Origin: Paramecium sonneborni
Taxonomy: Eukaryota; Ciliophora; Oligohymenophorea; Peniculida; Parameciidae
Length of the DNA: 64,000 bases
Reading direction: 5' to 3'
Assembly (NCBI GenBank): GCA_905182985.1
Contig: CAJJDN010000033.1
Span: 490,233 to 554,232 of the forward strand
The translations under genes and the position numbers were made by a program. This document shows, one piece after another, positions 21,854-31,706 of this stretch (the stretch's first letter is position 1; every line of letters begins with the position of its first letter). The notes beneath the pieces are model-generated. The model did not search any database. It was not told where the DNA came from and saw only the letters and a list, made by a program, of their open reading frames with translations.

Positions 21854-22518
21854 TAATTTGATGATTTTAGAACTAAGTTTACTATATTTTTTGAACTACT
21901 CCTTATTCTTAAATTGCTTATGGATTCAGCTGTGATTATTATAAATAAGAGTAATATGGGCCCATATTTATCTATAATAAAATAAAAAAATTACTATAAA
22001 TGTATTTGGTATTTCAGTGGGAAGAATGAGTGGGTAAAGTAATTGAGGGTAATTTTGATTCATTAAGTCATTATTATTAGGAATTCTGGAGTTTTAAAAA
22101 TGTAGTAATTCTTTAAATGCCTAAAATAGTTGGATTTGTTACTTACTTCTAAAAATTCTTTTTAAGGGTCACCCTATTCAACGAATTGATTCTAATGCAT
22201 AATCAATTATTTTAATAATTATGAATAAATATTGCATAAGTATCTTAATTTTGATGGTGTCATTAAAAATGTTGAGGCAAATTTAAGATTTATTCCAATG
22301 AGCTTATGAAAATTCTCATATAATTACTGAAATTTAATAATATTTCTATCATTGAGTTTTAATTCATTAATCTATTACAAGTTAAATTAATTATATTTAT
22401 TTGATTCAATAATTAATAGAAATGTAAAACATTTTAAAATTGAGTATCAACATCAAGGATTAAATAGGGATTAGTATAATTGTTGATATAAAATTAGCAA
22501 TAAAAATTTAGTTAAAAT
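21854..22518. other. Intergenic, nothing recognised
   Basis: AT-rich sequence with frequent TGA in all frames. No domain-like peptide and no RNA gene signal was seen. Confidence 0.6.
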
Positions 22519-23574
22519 TCATTTCCAATAAGATTAGATATCTACAACAATTAAAGTCATATTGTCTTTTTTATAGTGAGTATTTTTGGAAGCTGCTTTG
22601 TCTAAAAGATATAATGCTAATTAATCTATTTCTTTTCTATTCCAATTTTCAATCAATTTTTTTAACTCATCATTTTTTATGATCTAAAATAAATGTGCAA
22701 TTTTACATCCCAAAAACCATCAGATGCTAATATCAAATATTTATCCTTTTAATCTATTTGATGTATTTTTATTTCAGGTACAGCAATTAAACCTGATTAT
22801 CTATGTTTCTTATCTCCAAAGGCTCTTGTAACTGCTAATTCTCCATTAATTCTTGGTATAGAACTTAAATATTATTTAGAAATACTGTCTATCTAAGATA
22901 GTTGCTATTTGTTCTACTCTTTTGAATTCATCTTCCCTATTTAATTTATGTTCTAGATTCAATTTTTAAATTTCACTATCTTCAGTAATTAGAACACAAG
23001 CAGAATCTCCCAAATTTACAATATAGAGATCTTTCTGCCTATTTATAACACAAATAGCAGTAGAACCACCAAGAAATTAATTTTCTTCTTGACAATCAAG
23101 TATATATTAATTCATTTTCTCAAAGCTATTTATTATTGCTTTCTCAAGATCATCACAAAAGTTGTTTTCTTCTTATAAATATTTATGTAGATTATTTTCG
23201 AGAATTGCAGATACAGAATGACCGGCATGACCATCATAAATTGCATAAAAGAATTATGACTCTTTATTTTGATTTAGATTAGGAATAGCAACAAACTTAA
23301 ATTAAGAGGATTTAGTACTCTATCTTCTTAATACTTTCTACCACATTTAAGTTAAGCCACATCAGCAACTGTCCTTCCATTATGTAAAAATTATAAAGAC
23401 TAATCACTAACAATAAATACATTAATTTTACATAGGTTCATGGAAAAATATATCTGTTTATTACTTCCAACAATCAGATGAATGAGTGCTCTCAGGTTAG
23501 ACATCAGTAATATTGACATTTAACTATAATTTAGGTTTAAGTTTCTTTTGATTATTAGCTGATGTCTAATTCAT
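22519..23574 (-). CDS. PP2C-family protein phosphatase (PPM type), 320 aa
   Basis: Exons are complement(23432..23574), (23319..23406), (22886..23295), (22707..22863) and (22519..22683). Introns are 25, 23, 22 and 23 nt, giving 321 codons. PPM signatures appear in order: CGRKYQEDRF (motif with the Arg and Asp of the active site), FYAIYDGHAGHSVS (metal Asp), GGSTAICVI, YIVNLGDSACVL, LAVTRAFGDKKH, LILASDGFWD and KKDNMTLIVV. It should be a Mg2+/Mn2+-dependent Ser/Thr phosphatase. The N-terminal 80 residues are polar with no targeting signal. All metal-binding Asp residues that I can place are present, so it should be active. Confidence 0.9.
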
Positions 23575-23689
23575 AATCGTAATAAAAATTATTGTATTGT
23601 ATTATAATAATATTTTGTGTAAAAGTAATTTTATTATTAAAATTCATATATAAAATGAATTATATTGTTATATCAAATTTAACACTTAG

Positions 23690-24030
23690 TAATTTCTTTA
23701 ATGCTGAATGATGTTTAAAGCAAACCCTTTGAAGCTCTTCTTAATAAACAAAACTCCCTTTGATACATTTTATATAGTAGACAAAATTTCTGTGAAACCT
23801 ATTTATTTTTCTCTTCCTCCTTCTTAAAGCAACTTGGCTCTTCAGCAGCTATTAAAATCATTTTCTTATTTTATTCTCTGTTTTTAATTGGTTGTTTATA
23901 AATTAGTAGCTCTTATCTTAGATATTTAGCATACCTTTAGTTAAGCTGTAGAATCTCTAAGAATATTTTTGGCATCTTAAACTACTTTACTTCTGAATTC
24001 ATCTTCAGATTCACATTCTCTAACTTAAAT
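23690..24030 (-). pseudogene. Decayed fragment of a trichocyst matrix protein gene
   Basis: The minus strand encodes ECESEDEFRSKVVQDAKNI and then LRDSTAQLKVCQISKIRATN. Both are nearly the same as residues about 77-125 of the intact protein at 26028-27119. The frame then shifts: a related AAEEPSCFKKEEE segment appears in another frame, and MLQTSF-like sequence ends the match. There is no start codon context, signal peptide or C-terminal half. It is a broken copy 2 kb from the intact gene, separated from it by an unrelated gene. Confidence 0.8.
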
Positions 24031-24573
24031 TATTATATGTTGTTAAAAAAATGTAAAAGAAAATTAAATTTAGTTAAATGCAGAATGTCATGAAATTAAG
24101 TCACTATTCATTGAGAAGTAAGATCTTTCTGAATTAACTTCAGAAAGTTATAAATACTTTTGCCAAAATAAAAATTGATACTGAAGTTAAAATTAATGAT
24201 TAATTCATTAACTTTCTTGATAAATGCTTGAGGAATACTATCAAAGTTTTGATGTGGAAATTTATTTAAAGTATTCAAAGGAGAATAGAGATTCTAGTGG
24301 TAGATTGACTGTAAAAATTGATAAAAATTTATGGCTTAGTTAAAAATTATGAAAATTTTAAAAATGACTTAGTGGTAAAAATTTATTTAGTGTTGAAATA
24401 ATGTAGTTAATCTTAAATAGCAAATGAATTCAATTAAGATATAATAAATAAGTAAATAGTTTGCTGAATAGAAAAAAAATATTAATTAATCAAGTTAAAG
24501 TCTTCAAAATTAGAAAAATCTTGGAAATAAATAATATATATAATATATAATAATTTTTGATATATTTAATATT
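24031..24573. other. Spacer with coding-like fragments, no supported gene
   Basis: Plus-strand fragments look protein-like, for example MQNVMKLSHYSLRSKI in one frame (about 24080-24310) and EEYYQSFDVEIYLKYSKENR in another (about 24230-24350). I could not join them with introns. They may be remains of a gene or chance ORFs. Confidence 0.3.
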
Positions 24574-25587
24574 TCATGATTTATATGTGATAACTGTGGA
24601 ACCAGCATAAGGGCTGAAGCCTCCTCTACAATGAACTATGATTAATCTTCCATTGATCCTAGATGCCTTAATCAAATCCCTATAGAAAACTTCTTAATGA
24701 TGAGCCTTGGTTGTATTGCCTTCCCATACAGTTACCTGAAATGATCTATCTTATCCTTAACCTGCTGAAAAACAATCTCCTTTAGAATTTGCGTCTGGAT
24801 ATTTATTACAATAAGTTTTCCAATACATCTTATCATCAGAGGCATAACTTCCAAAACACATGTTATGAGCATCATGAGTCTCATAATACACCCAATTATC
24901 AGCTGGTCCCCATCCTGTTCTTGCTAAAGCTCCAAATGTTTATCCCACTGCAAAAGATACAGCACCAACACCTGCTCCTGCTGCAGCACCTACAGGCCCT
25001 CCAACAAAGGCACCAGCCAAAGCTCCAGCTCCTATCGCTCCTAATAAAGCTGCAGCATTCTCTATCCTCTTATCCTTAAATCCAAATTATTCAGCTATAG
25101 TTCCTGCTGCAAATTCACCAACTGCTGATGCTATACCAACTCCAAATGATCCTAAAACTTTAAAAGCTACTGCTCCTCCTTATGCTGCTGCTCTTGTAGC
25201 AGTCTATTCTATTGCTACAATAGCCATTCTTTTCCCCCCTTAAGTTACTCCACCACCTATTGATGCTTTTACTGTTTCCCTAGCAACTAAATAATTTAAA
25301 CTTTTCCCAATTGCTCCAATAGATGCTGTCTTACCAGCTTAAGATGTTACACTTAAAATATCTTATGATGTTATATTATCAAGTTTTTCTCCTGCCTTTC
25401 TAAGCTGATTTAATAATTCATCAACTAAAACCCCAAAATTTTTATCATTAAGAAACTTTTCATAAAGTGATTACAAATTTTTGGATGGAAAGTGGCCCCA
25501 TTTCTCAAAATACATCATGTTCCATACAGCATTACGTTCTCCATCATTATCAATTGAACATATATCAACTTACTATTCTTAATGCAT
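24574..25587 (-). CDS. Glycine-zipper protein, possible membrane-inserting effector, 337 aa
   Basis: A single exon runs from ATG 25585-25587 to TGA 24574-24576, 338 codons. The N-terminal 100 residues are polar (YFEKWGHFPSKNLQSLYEKF). Residues about 125-235 are Ala/Gly-rich with GxxxG repeats, including GAIGAGALAGAFVGGPVGAA and AAGAGVGAVSFAVGQTFG, typical of glycine-zipper helices that pack in membranes. The C-terminal 100 residues are rich in Cys, Trp, Tyr and His (WVYYETHDAHNMCFGSY, CRGGFSPYAG) and look like a compact globular domain. There is no classical signal peptide. Base composition is a little richer in G+C than its neighbours. The function is unknown; a channel or pore-like role is inference only. 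Confidence 0.7.
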
Positions 25588-26027
25588 TTAATTTATTATT
25601 TTTATTCTCAAAGGCAAAATAAATAAATCATTTAAATTGATTTTTCATCATATGACGAACTTTGAAATTAATCAATTTAAAATTATTAGTAATAATAAAA
25701 TTTATGTTTTTTACACTAATTAAAATATTTGTATATAAAAAATCAGTTGAAATTATCTCATATCTAATATATCTAATGATTTTTGGGGCAATCATACTTT
25801 TCACTTCAGCCATTACTAATATTAATACTCACTTAATTAGTAATCTTCTTTTGATTATTAGCTGGTGTATTATTCATAAGAGGAATATTTTAATGATATT
25901 TTATGTAATAGGATTTTTTTATAAAATTCATAAATAATTTAATTTCAAAAAATTTAATATAAATTTTTTAATATTTAATTAAAATAAATTGGAAATGAAT
26001 TTTATTAACATAAATTATATGTTTATA
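25588..26027. other. Intergenic region with short relic sequences
   Basis: On the minus strand at about 25785-25830 a peptide starting MAEVKSM recalls MAEVEAKIQ near residue 35 of the trichocyst matrix protein next door. At about 25845-25885 the DNA resembles the start of the PP2C gene (23545-23580). Neither continues. A plus-strand open frame (25662-25937) encodes only hydrophobic low-complexity sequence and is not supported. Confidence 0.4.
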
Positions 26028-27119
26028 TCAATTTTAACTTATTCTAAGTTTTCTTTCATGATTTTCATCTTCAACTTAACCAAATCTATCTTCAACCATC
26101 TCTTCCAATTAGGTAACTAATTAAAGTTCATTTCTTCTGGCTTAAGTAGCAAAATTGTACTCATTTTGGAAGGTGGCACATAAAGCAGTTGCTTAGTCCC
26201 AAAGTTGTTAATTTCTTTAAAGTTTTCCTGATGCTTATTAAGCAATAGCAGAATTAGTTCCAATACATTAAACTAAATGATCTAATTTACTTTATAATCT
26301 TTCAGCTTAAGCATCAAGTCTTGCAAGAGTTTAGCCAATTCTTTCTTTTTAATCATTAAAAGCAGCAATTGATGAGGCATTTGATTAAGCATAATCGTTG
26401 TAAGCTTCATGAATATTTTACTTTAAAGTATCTAATAATTAAGCAACTCTCTCAAGTGAGGTTTCATCAAAATCTTTTGAGGATGCTAATTAAGAGAAAG
26501 AATAAAGGATTGGAGCAAACCTAATAGTTTCTTTAATATTGAATGATGTTTAAAGCATAACCTTTGCAACTCTACTAATTTCAACAAAACTTCCTGATCC
26601 ACTTTAGATAGCAGCCAAAATGTCTGAAGCTTCATCAATAGCATGTAAAGCATCTTCATAATCTCTTCCTCTTTTCTTGAAATAACTAGCTTCTTATTCA
26701 GCAGCTGTCAAAACCATATTCAAATGTTTCTCTGCTGTGAATGTTTAATGTTAATTCACTTCTTATTAATTAGTAGCTCTGATTTTTGATGTTTAGCATA
26801 CATTTAGTTAAGCTGTAGAATCTCTAAGAATGTTTTTGGCGTCTTAAACTTCTTTACTTCTGAATTCATCTTCAGATTCACATTCTCTAACTTAAGTTTA
26901 ATATATCTCATCGTGATTCACTTATTCAAAATTTACTGAATCTCTAAAATCTCTTAAAACATTTAATATAGCATCTAATGGGGCTTTTGTTTGAATCTTA
27001 GCTTCCACTTCAGCCATTACTGATGTTAATGATCTCTTTTTTGAGTAATCCAATTTATTCTTGAATGTAACAGCAGAAGCAACACTTAAGAGTAAAACCA
27101 CCAAAAGAACTGTTCTCAT
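26028..27119 (-). CDS. Trichocyst matrix protein (TMP family), 363 aa
   Basis: A single exon of 364 codons. It begins with a signal peptide (MRTVLLVVLLLSVASA) and continues with an acidic, helical proprotein. Features typical of Paramecium TMPs are long Gln/Ala/Glu helices, few Cys, and a C-terminal region LWDQATALCATFQNEYNFAT followed by RRNELQLVTQLEEMVEDRFG. Such precursors enter the secretory pathway, are proteolytically matured and crystallise in the trichocyst core for explosive exocytosis. The length fits the family. A broken copy lies at 23690-24030. Confidence 0.88.
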
Positions 27120-27550
27120 TAATAATAATAATACTTAAAACATTTTCCGTATATCGTTTTAAATCTGTTAAATCACTTATTCAAAAACATTACTTCTGTT
27201 AGTTTACTCAAATAGAATTGAACATAATTTAAAATCAATTTTTTGTTATTAATTATATTTTTTGTTTTAATTTCAACCAATTAATTTACTATTCCTAAAT
27301 CTAAGAATTATGTATAAACAAACTCTAAATTACATAATTTAATCGTATCAAATTATTAACTATTATAATTCCTAAATTTATTATTGTACATTAGTATTCA
27401 CAACTACTTAATATGAAGATCAAAAAAGCCTCTTTATATCATTTGAAACCATAAAAAATCTTTTATTTTTAATTAACGTGTATTTCTTGTAAAAATTAAT
27501 AAAATTTATATTAGTTGACTTTAAAATATATATTGTAATTTATATTAATA
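27120..27550. other. Intergenic, nothing recognised
   Basis: AT-rich spacer. It should hold the promoter of the trichocyst matrix gene on the minus strand, but no motif can be named with confidence. Confidence 0.5.
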
Positions 27551-27954
27551 TCATCTTGTAAAGAGCTTTCCTTATTGACTACAATTAAATTAACTTAATA
27601 CTGTTTTCTATAAAGCTGGTACAATCCAGTTTGAGCCATGCAAAAATTGCAAATGACTAAACTATAAACTCTTGGTGTAATAATGAAGCACCATCTGAAA
27701 AATAATAATAAGTTTATTTACCTTGTGAATAATAATCCAGTCCAAGCTATAACGCATTATTAAAGGGTGTTAACTTATTCAACAGGTTTACGCATGTCTC
27801 CTATGTTAGCAATTGAAATTCCCCACTTGGCTAATGGAGTCCAGAAAAAGATTGTGAATGGACCTTTCTCACTCATAAAGAATTTTTTCATAAAGGCTGG
27901 CCAAAAATTCCAAGCACAAACATATTGCTACAACTTAGGCACAATTCCAAACAT
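27551..27954 (-). CDS. MPC2: Mitochondrial pyruvate carrier subunit (MPC2-like), 117 aa
   Basis: Exons are complement(27722..27954), (27602..27694) and (27551..27578); introns are 27 and 23 nt and 118 codons result. The MPC family pattern is clear: WNFWPAFMKKFF, GPFTIFFWTPLAKWGISIAN with IGDMRKPVEQ, then TLQQCVIAWTGLLFTRWCF and a last helix VICNFCMAQTGLYQLYR. It forms a heteromer with an MPC1-type partner in the inner mitochondrial membrane to import pyruvate. The size is normal for the family. The order of helices and the IxDxxxPxE motif favour MPC2 over MPC1. Confidence 0.88.
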
Positions 27955-27984
27955 ATGATCAAATATTAAATATAAATTCTTTAA

Positions 27985-28569
27985 ATGAATTATGAAATAA
28001 AAATAATTTATACTAATGAATCAATACTAAACCGTATTATTGATAATGTTTCTATTACATTTTCCATCAAGAAAATTAATGAGCAGGTTAATCTAAGGAA
28101 GCATTCATTATTATTTTTTTTAAATTTTAAAAGGCCTTACCTTTTATTCATACTTTTAATAAAATGTGACCTCAAATTGGATTTTTACTTTTAGGTTACA
28201 AGTTAAACTGATTTGTTTTTCTTTATTAATTTATTTCAATTTCTTAGTTAATTTTTTAGTTTACGTCATATTAATATTAATTAATAATATTATCTCAAAA
28301 AATGGTTATTTTTAGGAAAAAAGTAATTCAATCTTTACAATATATGTTAATATTTAATTTTAATAGATAAAAAAACACAATAAAGATGCAAAAATTAAAG
28401 GTTTCTGTTAAATTAAAATCACAAATTATCCTAATTAACAATGTGTTCTGATTTATTTTTGATAGATAAAATTCCCAAAAATTTATGCTTATATTAGCTG
28501 TTGCTGTTTTTCAGCATTTTAATTGAGAAATTAATTTTCTTTTTTAGAATCCTCATCATCTAGATTTGA
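27985..28569 (+). CDS. Doubtful ORF, 194 aa
   Basis: Open from ATG to TGA without introns. The product starts MNYEIKIIYTNESILNRIID and becomes Phe/Leu-rich low-complexity sequence after residue 45. It has no recognisable domain. It starts 30 bp from the divergent MPC2 gene. A chance ORF is as likely as a gene. Confidence 0.2.
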
Positions 28570-29753
28570 ATAAAAAATAAAAATTTAAATTAGCTTGAGA
28601 TCTAATAATTTATTAAACAAATAAGTTAATCCTATATTTAATATAATATTAAGAATTAAACTTCAAAATAATTATGATTTATAGAATATTGAGAAAAATT
28701 AAAAAGCAATATTTAAAGTAATTAAAGGCATTCTTTAAAATCTTCGATATTTTTACTATATGATTAAGTTTGGAAATATTTATTTTAAAGTCAAGAGTCA
28801 CTAGATGTGAAAATAATATATTTTCAATAATTAATTGAGAATTGGATCAAAATCAGATTATTCAGCAATTAAGATATTTTAGGTATGCTCAACTTTGATA
28901 TCTTTATTAATTTCTGAATTAAATAGAATATAATGATAAGATTGCATGAAATTATAAATAATTTGAAGTAGAAGACAGATAGGATGATTAAATAAAATAG
29001 AATTTTAGAATTCATAAGGTATAAATTGGAAATGCATTAATTAATAGGCAAATTAACGGGAAAATTAATGGCTTTTGGTTAGTGATTAGAGGGTTAAATT
29101 AAATATAATTCCTTAATCATTATAGAAAACAGAGAATTATTTGGAATATAATTCTTAAAACATAAAATTAGGTTTCATTAATAAAAGCAGAAATTTAATA
29201 TACAAATAAAACATATGAAAATAGATTCTTTAGTTATTGATATTCATTCACTATTTAATGGTATTTAGATATATATATTTACAACGAATAAAATACTTAG
29301 AAGTTGTAAATAATTATTTCGTCAAAACTAACTTATTTTTTTTAATTTTGAAAGACTTAGAATAAATTTAATTTTTCATTATGAATTTAAAGAAATGAAT
29401 AAATTAAGTTATTTTTAAAAGTTTGAATGGCATTAGTGGTTAATCTGGATATTTTCAAAAAATAATATTAATAATTTTATTAATGAACTAGATTAAAAAA
29501 TTAAAGTAAAAATATTTCAATTCATTTGAACGTTAACAAATATTTCTAATTATTTAGTTACATAATCTCATAATTCTGATTTGTAGAAAAAAACAAGCCT
29601 ATGTAAATAATTTTTTTGGTTATAACGAAACTAAGATTGTTAATTAATGTAATATATTAGAAGGATATAAATCTTTTATTATTAAATAACAATCGAAAAA
29701 TCGATTTAAATTATGAAAAACATGATTTTTTCACCTAAATTACTATATCTACA
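28570..29753. other. Long AT-rich interval without supported genes
   Basis: Over 1.1 kb with TGA in all frames and no domain-like peptides. Nothing recognised. Confidence 0.55.
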
Positions 29754-31250
29754 ATGAAATTTGGAAATTTAAAGAAGGGGGTAGCATTAGTAATGTGAGT
29801 TTAAAGGAATCCTTATGTATGGTTAATGGAATATATATTTTTTTTAAAGTTTTCTATTTCACTCTTCAAAATTTAGGAATGCAACAATACTCATGCTCAG
29901 CTTTTTATATTGGCGTCGAAGAAGAACGGAAATAAGTAACTATCATTTCAAATAATGGGTCATTATTGATAAAAGTATGTATTTTCATTGAAAAATAAAA
30001 GACAGTTCCAAACGACTAATAAATGGTGTATTTGCCAGCTGGTTCGATGGATACCATTCTCTGCTTTGGTAAATAAATGGATGAAAGTATAATGTAGTAA
30101 ATATTTAAGATTAAGAAATTCATACGATGGACCTAGAGAATCCTGAAACTTAAATAAAAGTTTCATTCCTCTTGAATTAAAAAGATAGTCAAGAACTTTA
30201 AAATCAACTAAAAGGAAAGTAAGTTTTCTTTCGATCTTAAAATCCTCGAATACTGGCTTAGATGGCCCCTGGAATTTGTAAAAAAAGATACTTATAATTA
30301 GAATTGATTCAAACATAAAACAATATTATGGTTGAAAAAATGGCTGCTTTTCCAAAGAATGTTCAAGACCAAGCTTCAATAAGCAGACTTGTATATAAAT
30401 TAAATTTATTATTAGGGGTAATTGAAACAAGAAGCTGATATCCTATCTCTATTGAAGGAACAAGAACATTAAAATATAATTAAATTGGAAGAAATTGTGA
30501 CAGATGGTGAAAGTGTGTCTATTATATTGGAGAATTGTTAAGGAGGGGATCTATTTAAGGTACTAAACAAGAAAACCAATAAAATAAATATACCTTGTAT
30601 TATGGTCAACTTACTGTCAGGTATTTGATTATCTAAATAATTTAATAGGTTTAAAACACCTTCATGAACAAAATATAGTACATAGAGATATCAAACTTTA
30701 GAATATTTTATTCCTTGATGCTTAAAATGGTAATTCTTTAAAGATAGCTGATTTTGGTCTTTCATGTTTCAAATAACAAATTCCCTACTATAATCCAAGG
30801 TATAATTTATATAGTAATTGAATAGATGTGGAACTCCTGGTTATACTGCTCCAGAAGTATTCTCTTAATAATGTACATATGACGAGAAAGTAGATATTTA
30901 TAGTGCTGGGATAATCCTATATAATATGTAAAATTTTTAACTTATATATTTTTAGGTTAACCCTTAAAAACCCTTTTGGTAATTCAAAGAATATTCAAGA
31001 CATCATAAAAAGAAACATTAGTGGATTATATGATGAAACACATTTGGTTAATGTAAAAATTAATAATCCTCTTGGATATGATTTACTTATTAAGATGCTT
31101 TAGAAGGATGCTCGTAATCGTCCTAGTGCAAGAGAATGCTTATCACATCCTTACTTCAATTAAGAAATTAATGTAATACAAGATGATGAAAATTCAATTA
31201 AACATGAAAGTTAAAAGAGAATTCCAGCAACAAAGCGTGTAAAAATTTGA
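29754..31250 (+). CDS. Serine/threonine protein kinase with PH-like N-terminus; N-lobe unresolved or damaged
   Basis: The catalytic lobe is clear: EADILSLLKEQEHQNIIKLE (helix C Glu), ILENCQGGDLF, KHLHEQNIVHRDIKLQNIL (HRD and Asn), ADFGLS, CGTPGYTAPEV and KDARNRPSARECLSHPYF. It ends at TGA 31248-31250. Introns of 28 nt (before GLKHLHEQ), 26 nt (after YYNPR) and 28 nt (before LTLKNPF) restore the frame. Upstream, 29754-30300 seems to encode a PH-like region in several exons, but the joins are not certain. The Gly-rich loop and the VAIK lysine are not found intact: GCFSK and MFKTKLQQADLY lie in different frames around 30345-30400. It may be a normal gene with introns I missed, a sequence error or a pseudogene. 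Confidence 0.6.
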
Positions 31251-31706
31251 ATTATGTGAATACTATTATCCATTCTCTTTTAATATTAGCATTTTATTTC
31301 ATCATTATCTTTTCATTCATCATTTTCAATCAATTTTTTACATTCGAAGATCAGGCAGAAGTAATTTTTTTAGACCATTTATAAAATTAATCCAATTTTG
31401 AAAGTTTTTATCCATAATTCTTTCTTAACTTATTTATTTTATTTGAAAATTATTTAATAAGGATATCAAAATAAAAATATTCTATCTTTAAAATAAACTT
31501 GCACCAGTATATGTACTTTATATTCTAAATATATATAAAACTTAACTCACTAATTTATAAGATGTTTTAATATACATTTGCAATGAATTAATGGTCTGCA
31601 ACTATATATTACTATTCTGAAAGATTTAAAATGAATTCCTCTTCAATCATACTTTATATAATAAATTATGAATATATATAAAATTATTTATATTTCTGCG
31701 GACTAA
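31251..31706. other. Intergenic, nothing recognised
   Basis: AT-rich spacer between two convergent genes (kinase on plus, surface antigen on minus). Confidence 0.6.

Noticed and set aside
25662..25937. 91-aa hydrophobic plus-strand ORF
   Set aside because: Low complexity and overlaps the relic sequences on the minus strand; no homology-like features.
29963..30316. 117-aa minus-strand ORF
   Set aside because: Antisense to the 5' part of the kinase gene; no domain and no start context.
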